From assembly GCA_014773175.1 (NCBI GenBank), contig VXCM01000807.1:1-64000 (forward strand): DNA of 64,000 nucleotides, in the 5' to 3' direction. Under the pieces are notes generated by a model. That model had not been told where the DNA came from. It ran no database searches and was given only the letters and a program-made list of their open reading frames with translations. The stretch comes from Lucifuga dentata. Lineage: Eukaryota > Chordata > Actinopteri > Ophidiiformes > Bythitidae. The position numbers and the translations under genes were made by a program. Positions 27,044-39,212 of this stretch are shown piece after piece. How positions within the stretch are numbered: position 1 is the first letter of the stretch; the number at the start of each line of letters is the position of its first letter.

Positions 27044-28723
27044 ATGACTCTACAGTGGACGGCTGTGGCTTTCTTCCTCTATGTGGAGTTAGCGCTCATC
27101 CTCATCTTGTGTCTGCCCTTCATTTCAGCACAGAGGTAGTGCAACAAACAACAACAAATCAATTAATCAACAAATCCAGATATTAGTTGTAACTAGTGTA
27201 AATAAATAGACAATTCTGGCATTTCACAAGCCTAGTGCAGCCACACCTTTTTTTAGACAGTATCTGTAATTTATCTCAGTCTATGTTTTATGTTTTGTAG
27301 ATGGCATTCAGTTTTCAACTGGAAAATATGGAACTGGTTATCTCCATACTGGAACAAATGCTTCTTTACCATGATCATGGTCCTTATTGTTCTTTTTCTT
27401 GGTAAGCAATCTGCTATGAGTAACACATACACTACACAATAACACAATGACACACTGACAGAAATTACCCAATAATGAGAAGAAACATGTTGCCAGTCAT
27501 GTCTGCCCTCTCTCAGATGCTCTCCGTGAAGTGCAAAAGTATTCAGGTCCCCAGCCCATGCAAGATGCCAAAGTGAATCCCAATCTGTACGACCACTTGC
27601 ACATGAAGCTGTTCAGAGCCCAGAGAAACCTTTACATTTCTGGCTTCTCTCTCTTCCTTTGGCTGTCAGTAATGTCTCTTTGAACATTATTTTGCAGTAA
27701 CTTTATGGAGTCATTTATCACTCACTGTTTGAGGTTCTGTCTCTCTTGTTCTGTCCTGTGAATCAATCACAGTATCATGCGTCGAGTTGTCACCCTGCTC
27801 AACCAGGTTGCCATCGTCTCAGAGAACAGTGCTGGTCTTCAGGCCCAGTTGGACAACACCATCCAAACAGCCAGGCAGTATCAGGAGGACAACCTGATGC
27901 TCAAAGAAGTGAGAAAAAGAAATAGAAAATTAAGCAGAACCTGATGACAGAACTAAAAGCACAAATGCTGAATCTGTATTGGATGATTTCCTTGATTTCA
28001 CTTCCATTTATAACCCAATATGTATTACAGCTACAATACTGTATGCAGTACTCATAATATAACACTGTACTTTGCACTAAATGTAAAGTATTTACAGGTA
28101 TTGTGTTTTTTTTAATGTATGGCTATTAATAGCCATATACTGCATAGAGCATTGTTGTAATTTGAATTTCATATTTGCTCTATTCTCTGCTAATGTTGTT
28201 TGTGTGATGATTATTCCCAGAACTCATAACCAAACAATTGCAGCATGGCAATTAAAGATGGTCCTTTGTGTACAGGCTCTTCTAGATGAGGAGAAGTCCA
28301 TGTCAGCAAGAAACCAGAATCTGAAGATGGAGACTGAGAAGCTGGCAGGTCAGCTGAAGGCTGCACAGGATGGTAAGTTAATTACCACTGCCTTCAGACT
28401 GTATGCTCAATAGTAGTAACTTTCAAAGCAAGTACTTAATTATTCTGTGGTGCATTTGTGTGTGTGTGTGTATCCATGCAGCTGTGCACAAGTCTCAAGC
28501 AGAAGTTGAGGCCATGAGGAGACAGGCCAAAGGTCTGACAAAGGAGTATGACAGACTGCTGAGAGAACACCATCTACTGCAGGTAACTCTCTCTGTCACA
28601 CACACACACACACAAAATCGCAAAGTCTTCACTGTGCATGGACCCTGCTATTACTGAAGTTTTTAAACCTTTACTATTCCACAGAATCTTCAGAGTGATC
28701 CAGCAGACAAAAAGGATCAGTAG
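27044..28723 (+). CDS. bcap29: B-cell receptor-associated protein 29 (BAP29), ER membrane chaperone
   Basis: Seven coding exons join in frame: 27044-27135, 27301-27401, 27517-27664, 27773-27908, 28276-28372, 28482-28582 and 28685-28723, total 714 nt, 237 aa (human about 241). All donors start with GT and all acceptors end in AG. The N-terminus MTLQW is that of BCAP29. Three membrane segments are visible at about 7-27, 43-64 and 103-120, then a charged coiled-coil-like tail from about 135 to 225. The protein ends KKDQ, a KKxx di-lysine ER-retrieval motif. The family resides in the ER, pairs with BAP31 and assists export or quality control of membrane proteins. The gene runs in the same direction as gpr22, as in the human neighbourhood, and is convergent with slco1c1. 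Non-coding exon 1 probably lies near 25.8 kb. Confidence 0.95.
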
Positions 28724-29010
28724 CCACAGCTTTACAGTTGCAGTTGTTTTTCCTTTCGTTGTGGATGTTTTTTCACCTGTTCTGTTTTTCATTTCACTAG
28801 GAGTGTGTTATATACAGTAGGTCACATTTACACCATCTTTTACAAATGCCATTTTCCTTTGAAGTTTAACCAAATCTAATTTTCTAATTAATAAGATATA
28901 ACAAACTGAAATGGTTAAACAGCAGCAAAAACCTAGAATTCTGAAAGTCTTGTTGTGAACATGGAATGTGTCATTCTGCATGTGTGTTTTACAATCAAAG
29001 TATACAAATT

Positions 29011-29016
29011 ATTAAA
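29011..29016 (+). terminator. bcap29: Possible poly(A) signal of bcap29
   Basis: ATTAAA, the common variant signal, about 290 bases beyond the bcap29 stop. No AATAAA occurs between the stop and here. Weak evidence. Confidence 0.3.
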
Positions 29017-29823
29017 AATACATTACTTGTATTTGTTGAAAGTCTTAATTTTTTGACAGGCGCTCACACATATATTGTGAATGCTAACATATACTAATGA
29101 TTTAATACCTGGTAAGGACAGCATTTGAAAAGAACAAGTACTTTAAGAATTTAATTGTGTTGCATCAGGTAACATCCCAGAAACCTTTTGAAAAGTGATA
29201 CATTCTCAGCATACCAAACTTGCATTTATGACACAACTCTCATTTGTGGTGATCAAAAAGTGTCATATGCATTGTCTTTAATGTATATGACATGTTTGAT
29301 TTTGTGGGATTTCTTCATATTTTTCCTTGATCACGTCAAACCACATGCCATGGAGGACCAAGAGGCTGCAGGTTTTGAATCAAACTGTAAAACAATATCA
29401 ACTGATATCAGTGATTTACACACAAATCAATCTGAGGACGGAATCACTGAACCATATTTACAGTCCCATGACATAAGTGCAGCAAAAAGCCAAGACAAGA
29501 ACTGGAAAGACAAATGGCAAATCATAGCAACTTTTCTCAAGTTTAATCATAAAACAAAGACTTACATACATATACAGCACAATTATTCTTTTCCTACAAA
29601 AGTGTTCTATTCATGAAAAACACAATGACATAATTCATACATTTAAGAAACAGCATATTTTGTTTATAATTATTTTGTTCTTATTTCACATACAGTGCAT
29701 CTACACAGTTCCTGTATAAATATATTTTCTGTGTGCTTTGAAAAGTGTCCACAGTGGATGAGTCCTCTTCAAGTCTGTGTAGCTCCATGGGGCTCATCAG
29801 AGGAAGAGAGGTTGTGCTGAGGC

Positions 29824-32800
29824 TCATAATCGAGTCTCTCTGTCAGGATTACAGTCCAAAGCAAGTATGAACTGCTCACAGTGTGTGGAAGTGCTATCCT
29901 CTTTCCTTAGTGATTCCAGCTCTGCACTCCCATTGGTCAGAGCATTTTTCTCCTCCCTCTTGATATGTCTCCTTATTAGAGCAAAGCCCAGAATACAAAG
30001 GAAGAAAGAGACTGTCCTCAGGCCCAGTGTCAGACCCAGATACACAATCCTGCAGGAAACAGATGCAAAAAAAAAGAAAAAACAAAAAAAAACTATGGCT
30101 CAAATGTAAGCCTTTCATGATGCGTCTGAGGCAAGTTCTAAGTCAAGTCAGAAATCAAGTCTCAAGGATTCATATTCAGGATGCATGTCTTTAAGTGTCT
30201 GTATGCTCCTGCCCATTATAATGGACACAGCCGTACATTTCCTTTCAAAGTTGTATTACCAGTAAGAACTTTGCCTTATTTATGTAAAAATCAGGGTTTT
30301 TACATAAATAAGGCAGTTCTTTCAATGCTAAGTGTCAAACACCAGACGACTAACTGTACACTTTTCTAGGTTATGATAATGAATATGTAATAATATAATA
30401 CAAATGTACAAATAAAACAATGTATAAATGGATTAATTAAATCTGAATTTGAATAATGACCAATAAATGAGGCAATTAATAAACAGTTTCACTTTTCTGT
30501 CTGATAATGATAAATAAAATAATTGTATTTTTTTAAATGAAAGTTAATTTGGCCTTCATGTCACACTCCATTTTATATTAATTACAGTTAGCTTTTCAGG
30601 CTTGCTTTACTTTAAAAGGACTCATGTTTTATTTAAAGACACAGAGATTTGAAATGAAACCCCTGAGGATCAGATTACCTGTAAGATGATGTGTTATATA
30701 TTCTGCATGCTCCTCTTCCTCCACACTTGTTATATCCCCATTTGAGGCAGGTGGTGTCGATTATAGCTCCAAAATATATAGGAGCAGGAATTCCAGCTGT
30801 GTGCAATGAAAAATAATATGTTACTTTAAATAAAGAAGAAATGCAGTTTTGCTCTCAGATATCACTCAATTGAAAGAAGGGGTAACAACTCTTACTAAGT
30901 TCCTAAAAAAAAATATTAAAATATTGTTATTAAGGATGCAAGTTGTCTCAAACCCTTTCTGATATTTTTTTTTTTTAAAAAGACTAAACATTTTCATAGT
31001 TAGGCTGTTTCAATGTATTTACTGGTGACCTTGAAATAATGATTTCTTTCAACATATGCACACATATTCTAATGATTCCTCTCACTCCAACATATGCTGA
31101 ATGTCAGCTAGTAGGAAATTTCCACATGCCTGACATTCATACTAAGCAGAAAGTAATGTGTAGAGTATTAAAGCTGGCTCTCACCAAGGGTACGAGTCGC
31201 CAAAGTGTGGATTCCTAGAGCAAGGGATTTCAGCTCTGGCTTCATGCACCTATAGAAGAAAGGCAGAGCAGGCTCTAATCTCAATCTGGTCATATTTAAA
31301 ATATGACTAAAAGATAAAACCAAGGGTTACAAATTGGCATCCCACTGCTCAGATCCCTTTAGATGCAAAGAATTAAAGGATCAGAGTGGTTTTGCATGTT
31401 TGAGCTCAACAAATGCAACTCACATACACGTTACGGCCAACCCTTTTTCAAAACAAAAAATTACTTTGGTTTTTGTGTTATTTTTTTTTTCCAAATCTTC
31501 TAATCTTTCCAAATCAAATATTCAGGTGACACCATCCACCTTAAATTTTAATGTTTCACCTGCCTAACAATATAAGCATGATTGTAGAAGGCATAGTTAT
31601 TTTAATTTCTCGGTAAAAGGCACTTCATCCTGGGACTATGTTCCCTGGCGGAGAAATACATTTTCTTCCACATAGCTCCATGTTGAATTGGTTAGATTAA
31701 GTAATGTAAAGTGTATGCGGGTTGTATTTAGTTTTGTTAATTTTGTTTTTTGTGACATTTTTGATGTGGATCACACATCTCCACTGACAAATAAATAAAC
31801 ATAAATAAACAACATGTTCTGATAACAGCATGAGAAGATGACAGTATTGCTTTAAGAAAATGCAAAATGATTCTGGTGATTCAAATATTTTCCACAAGAG
31901 GAAAACTGACCTGATGAGCAACACAAACCCAGGCGTTCCCCCTAGGGAGATGATGAAGGAACTGAGGACAGACAGAACCAGGAAGTAAGGAAACATTTTG
32001 TCACAGCTGTCCCTGTGTGGACACTGGCCCAAAGTGGCTGTCCGGTTGCCGGGTTGGACATCAGCCAGTGCCACACACGTGCAATGGTCAAACACCTGAC
32101 AGGGAGGAATCAGGTGTCATGAAGAGTAAAGACAAAGTGTTTATCACTACATCTACTAGTAAGTTGTTCAGTGCAAAAACAACTGCAAGGTCAAGTATTA
32201 CTTTATAAGAACTTAAATAATATATAAATAAGCCATTTAAAGTTAAATTCTGGCATTCAAAGACTTATTAAATCCAGTTACATTTAGTAAATGTATGTCA
32301 GTAACCCTAGTATCAAAAGTAAAGGTACTCATTGGGGGAAAAAAAAGGTACCAGATGGTATTCAATTATTGATGGTTATAACATTCAATTATCAAAAAAT
32401 GTAGATCCTCAAAATCGTAGACCAAAGTGTGGAAAACCCTCATGTCTGCATTTTTGCGGTTTTGGAATGAAATTATAAAATTAATAAAATTCTTGGAATT
32501 AGAAAATGTTTTTTACCCAAAAATAAAAAAACCCAAAATATTTCACATGTCAATTTTGAGGGTTTTTGTGATTTTGTACATATACCTGCTGCGGTAATTA
32601 ACATGAAGTACAAAAATGCACAAAATTAAAATACTCAAAGTACATATCTCAGAGTTGTACTTAAGTAGAGTACTTGATTAAATGTACTTACTTTCCATCT
32701 GGTTCATGTTAGGTTGCTGCATAATATGTTATGCTGCTGCATAATACCTAACAATTTCATGATGACAGTGGGGTGTGTCTTACCGTGTTTCTGCCAGAGC

Positions 32801-35800
32801 CAGTGGAGGAGGTGCAGCCAGCCAAGCATGGGGACACATAGGTGATCCCATTTTCTCCACACACAGGATCCCACTGCCTCCTTGAGCACAAGCAACCGGA
32901 ATTACAATCGGAGAAGAGCGACAGTTTCTGGAAAGACAAGCCTTCCACTCTGCAAGTGACATCATAGAATATTACATAGAACATCAGTAATATTACAATA
33001 TTACTGACATTTTAGTGCTGAATTATCAAAACCCCAAACTTTGCTGCTGGATCTGATCATTGCATATTCCACTAGGATATGTGGGAACTGTATCCAGACA
33101 TCACATACCCAGTATATGAAACTGTGATGCCCGCCACCTTGGCATTCTCACAGCCCATAGCTAAGAAAAAGAGTGACAGGAAGTAGCCCAGCAGGGATGT
33201 CCCAAAGGCAAATTTGGCTGCTCCCATGATACCCAGCTTGTACTTCTTCATGACAACTCCTCCAGAGAACATTCCCAGAGCCACGGCCGGAATGTTGATC
33301 ATTCCTAGCAAAACCGCAAAATAAAACAACATCTTAAAAGGAAAGAGGAGCAGGAAACAGTTTGTACAAGAACATGTACATCAATTAGCAGAAAGCACAA
33401 TCTTCCCCCCAAAAGTGATCATAGTCAAAACACTCATTCATATAAAAGTAGTCTCATTCATGTTTCATGCAAAATGAACTGAAGGCATGTCATGAAAGAT
33501 GGAAATGACTTTTGATGGTCAAGCGGATAAGGAATGCATTTCTCATTATCCAACACACTATTCAATCATTCTGTTTGAATGGAAATCACAGTGTTATCAC
33601 ATGGTCTCAAATTCCATCAGGTTGAACTAATAATAGGACTCATTAATGCTCCTTGCCTATCTGTCATTTCCCATTGTCTTATGATTACAGGAAACCTGGT
33701 GTCATTTTGAAGCTGCAGCATTTATAAAGGAGCGATGTGAGCTGGAGCATAAAAAAAAACATTACAAGATGGCTCGTGAAACACTTATGATGACCTTCTA
33801 GCTGACATCATTTTGCATCCTAATACTCTCCTTTCAGTAAAGCAACACAACTGGTAACTGATTTGTAATGATAAATGAAGATTTAAAAAAAAACAAAAAA
33901 AAAAAACAAACCAACTAAACATTATAAAATATCAATACAGTCTGCTTACCCATCAGAAAATTGGCCTTTGATGCTGATTGGCCATAGTGCTGCTCAATAT
34001 ATTTGGGTTTGTATGTGACCATACCAATGAGAGAGTTGAACTGAATGATTGTCACAAATAAGTAGACGATGTACACTGGGTTTCCAAGGAGACTCTTCAG
34101 TGTTGGCACAAATTCTGTGTAGGAAAGGTTAAAATAATCAGTCAAAAGGTTGTGCCTTTCAACACATCTGAGTTGAGTGTACAGGTAAATGAGGGAATTA
34201 TTAGTGAATATTAAATATTGTAAGACACGTGGTGATGAAAACATAATGAAAATGACAAACTTTGCAGACAAAGTAGTTTAACAAAGAATAATCATAAAAC
34301 TGAAGACATGCATGCTCATTTATAGTCATAATAAATAAAAGGTATTGAATAAACAGTTTGCAGTTGCAGAAATGTGAGTACAGGTCTTTAAAACAAAACT
34401 CTTTAGGAAAGTGGTTCTCAAACTGGTATATATATACCACTACTGGTATATATGTACCAGTAGTGGTACTTAAGGCTCCTCTTGAAGGTGTGCCAGATGA
34501 TGAGAAATTGTTTTTTTGAAATCTATGGAAATGCTTTATTGCAATAAATTTTTTCCAAATAAAATGGTTTTCATTAGGAAATATTTTTATGTTTAATTAT
34601 TATTCTCTTTTAAATAAGAATTTGATATTTTGCCCAACCTGTCTCATGTGTGCACTATTAAATTTGAGTGCTCATGCTGTAAAAGTCTCAATTTCAGTAA
34701 AGCACACATGTACATACGTCTTCCTCTGATTTTTCTTAGCATTGGTGGCTTGTTGGTGAGATGCTACTTCAAAGTTGTACATGTGTCAAAAAGCTTCAGA
34801 ACTGCTGCTTTAGAATACAAATCTAAAAAGAAAATTTTACTGACAAAGAATAGGAAATCACATTTCTAAAGATTCTGCATACAGATTTGGACATAAATAT
34901 TAAAAATTCATTGTGAGCACAGATATTTTCCTCACCATTACAACCTAATGTGGCTAAAATTATACCTTTGGCCATCTCTTGTAAATTAGCCGGTTCCTCT
35001 GGTCTGAACTTGTGCTCCATGGCTGGAGAGTCTTTGATAAACCTTATCTGCTCTGGAGTGCAGCTGGTATCATGTTTATCCACAGGTATGGGCAGCGATT
35101 TGGGCAGGAACCAGAAGGGAACGGCAGATATGAGGGTGATGGCACCAGCAATGAGGTAGCCCAGCCACCATGCTCCCACCCAGCGGGCGTCACCAGGGGT
35201 TATAGTCACACTCTCTGGGAAGAAATAAGGATCAAATCAACAGAGCCTAGAGTCCAATTTTGTTTAATTTGCTTTTCTTTTACTGATGTTAAATTATGCT
35301 TCCAGATATATATTTTGTCATAGAATTTAATCTAATTCAATTCCTCCTGGCAGGAGTTTTTATCTTTTGTAGCCTTAACACTAGTCGTTTACTCCATTTT
35401 ATGCATATGCAACTGTCCACAGAGAAGTGTGAGTAGATTTTACTATGTCTGCATCATACAGGTCACTGGATATCTAGTAGTCATCCAAAAACGTTCTGAG
35501 TCAGTAGTAGGCAGTAAACCACCCTTTATCTTCTAGATATGTTCACACCTTGTTCTGGATGAGTCCTTGCGTCATATGAGAGTCATGTGTTGGTTGTTAG
35601 CATCACGCTGTCATCATGTGAGAGTCATTGGAGTTGTTAGAATCACATCAATGGAGATGCAATGCACTGATAGGTAAATGCAGATTTACTGTCCAGCAAC
35701 GATTCAGAACCGAAGCAGCTACTTGAGACGAAACAGAAACTTCAGCTGCCAACTACTGTTAGATATGTGTATTTCGTTAAAGCAACATCACCGTGAATAA

Positions 35801-36489
35801 CAATTTACCATGCTCAACATAGTTTAGCAGTCAGTCATAGGTTCAGGCAGATAACAGATCCACTCACCCATGTCCACATAGCCAACATCAACATAGATCT
35901 TGGCACATAGCGACCCCAGTAAGTACCCAAAAACAGGACCAATAACTGATATGGTTTGGACACAGCCTGTAATAAATAAGAAAAAATTGAGTCATATTTA
36001 ACACAAAGCATGATTGAGCTTAATTTTCCTTTTGTACATTAGTTTGCTAATTCAAAACATTTCATTGTACAATACAATCAATTTCTATTTTTTTCTTTCA
36101 CAAAAGTCTGTAAGTGGTGTTCATGTATTCAGGAAGCCAACAAAGTCACCAATGGCCTAACACGACTTTGTGATCTTTGTGACTTTTGATCTGATCTGAA
36201 TTTCAATCCTGTTTACTTTGTTTCATATTTGACATTCTGTTCCATTTAATTAGTTTGTTTTGAATTCTTTAATTTTTACACTAGATTGCTATGTATGGAA
36301 AAAGAGCAATTTTAGGATTCCCAATTGTGTAATGGGAAATGATGACAAAACTGAATTTGGTTGTCTATTCAAGACTCTGCTTGAAGGGGGAAAATACGGT
36401 AATTAGAAGGAAGCACCAGGATGTTATTTACTATGCCAAATAAAATACATATAGGCGATCCAAACATATACATATATACACATATATAT

Positions 36490-36543
<54 letters not shown>

Positions 36544-39175
36544 GATATATAGATATAGATATATAGATATAGATATATATATATAGATATCTATCTATAT
36601 CTATATATATATCTATATATCTATATATATATAGATATATATATAGATATAGATATATAGATATATATATATAGATATATCTACCTACCTATATTATATA
36701 GAGTGTAGGGGCATGAGCCATTACCTTTGAAATAAGTACTGGGTTCTAAATAAATTAATAAATAAATAATTGTTTTGTGGTTGCTTGGATACAAAAGCCC
36801 ATTCATGCAGATATACGTGAAGAAAATCTCTTCTCAAACTTAACACCTACCAGTCCAAATCAGCTAACATAAACCGTGAGTCAGATGCATTACCAATATA
36901 AAGGGCAGCATTCTCTGAGCGTGCGTAATCGTCAATATAGGAGATTCCCAAAGGCTGTACTGGAGTCTCTCCAATCCCACGCAGGACATTTCCCAGTAAT
37001 ACATACATCCACATAGAAACACTGGACTCTCGCTCACAGCCTACAGTTTAAGATGAAATATGAGAAACAAATTAGCACTTATAATTCAAAACCTTAGACA
37101 GTGACAATAACTTTTTTTGGACTGGTTGTACCAAATTTAATCCATGGGCATGTCTCTCTGTCTCACTACTATTATGGCATTGATGTAATGCTTTGTCTAT
37201 TGTTACAGCTGCATCTACTGTATTTCATACTATATTTTTATCATTAGCTTCAGCCATATTGACACAGCTAGTTTTGTTGTACCACATCAGAACAATGTCA
37301 CCTAAATCACAAATACAAACTCAACTGAATTGATTTGATTTGACTGGTTACATCTTCTGACAGTCTTTGAAATGTCCAAAGTCCACACAATACAGAAGAA
37401 GTGGAACCACGGAACCATGATCTTTCCCCAGCTTTGACAAATTCACAGATTGGGAATAAAGAAACAAGCAACAGGTTCCATTGACTGAGCACAGTTAAGG
37501 ATTCTACTGCTGGTCTTACCGCTAGAGGGCAGTATAGATGGCCTGTCACTTAACCTGCTGGACTCAGAGGAGCTTGCTGAACATGGAGAAAGGTTACTGG
37601 TTGAATTCACTGAAGATCTAACTGATGTTTCGATCTTATAGCTGCGTACAAAATACCAATGTGACTGTTAAGCAAGGGAAGGGAGAAAGCGTCAGCTCTT
37701 GTTAGATACTTTCAACGTGAACCACAATTAAAACATCATCTAATTTGGCATTACATTACATTTAGTGAGCAATTTGCAGTAGAAGACTTAAAGACAAATG
37801 TATGGATGGAATTTCAACAGCAATTCCATAAATATATTTATGACATTCTCCTTACCGGCCAATGATAAAATGAGGCATAGCGATCAAGAAGGTCCCGAAA
37901 GACATCAAGACACATCCGATTGCTATGATCTTGGGTCGGTGGAGCTTTGCTCCAAAATAGCTCACAAAGGCAATCACCAGCAAATTCCCTACAAGGTTGG
38001 AATGATCAGAGGTGGATATAATGAGAATACACAGACATTATACAGTATATGTGCAGAAAAATCAATTAAATCATACAAATGAATAAAACCCTTTTGTGAT
38101 CTGCCTTTGACTATGGAAAAGCACACAAAAGCATTTGTCCACGTGTTGGACAATGACTTTAATGCTGAAACAACTAATGCATCAGTTCGCAGATACTCCT
38201 TGTCCTTGAGTATCACAGCACTGCATGTTTTCCAGCTCTTCCTGCTTAACCAAACTGATTAGCTAAATCAGGTGTGTTCACTTATCAACTGTTGGTGCGT
38301 CCCAATTAAAGATCCAGGACATTATGTTGGAACTACATTTAGCTACTGTACACACACAGTATATTGGATGTCAGTGAAGGGTGCATCTCCTTCTCCTTTC
38401 CCTGCTGTGATACAGTCAACTAACACGATATAATATATCATTGACATTAGCAGCATCAAATGGCATGATGAACACTCAGATAACTCTCCAACATCCCTGT
38501 CACCCCCCACTGTTAATACTCATATTTGTTTTCTAAGGTGTGCAATTCAGTGCACAGTCCATCTATTAAAAGTTTTAAAAACTTTAAAAGTTGCTTGGTT
38601 ATTTGACCAAAAGTCACAGCAACTATTATAAATTCAGAAAGGGATACATTATACAGTGTATCTAGTGGGGATATATTATTGGCTCACTTGCATTACTGTA
38701 TAAAAATGGATTGCATGGATTGAATGCATTGACATAAAGAACTTAAAATACTCACCTATTTCAAAGCTCCCATCTATAATACCAATCAGATAACTGGGGA
38801 TGTCAAATCGTCTTTCCAATTGTGTGATTGTGCTCTTCATGTAGCTGCCAGATAGCGCTTTGGCAAAGTATGCAAAGGACAAGGCCGCAAGGAACATCTG
38901 CAGTGACACAGAGACAGAAGATGAGATCCTGAAATGGCCCTGAAGCTCTGTATTCCAAAACAATACAAACTTAATTATTCTTATTATTATTAGCACCACC
39001 CACATATTATGACATTACTTTTGCAGTTTCTGATTACAACTTTTCTTTCCTAAATTTTAAACGTTTCAGGAAGGAAAATATTCTGGAATACAGTTGTGCT
39101 GTATTCTGTATATGCAAAACTTGGTTTAATTTTGCATTAGTTTCTGTCTGTATTTCTTTAGGTCTTCTCCATGAG

Positions 39176-39212
<37 letters not shown>

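Noticed and set aside
36470..36692. CRISPR-like or structured RNA array
   Set aside because: The repeated units are simple TATA/GATATA sequence without unique spacers, and the genome is that of a vertebrate.
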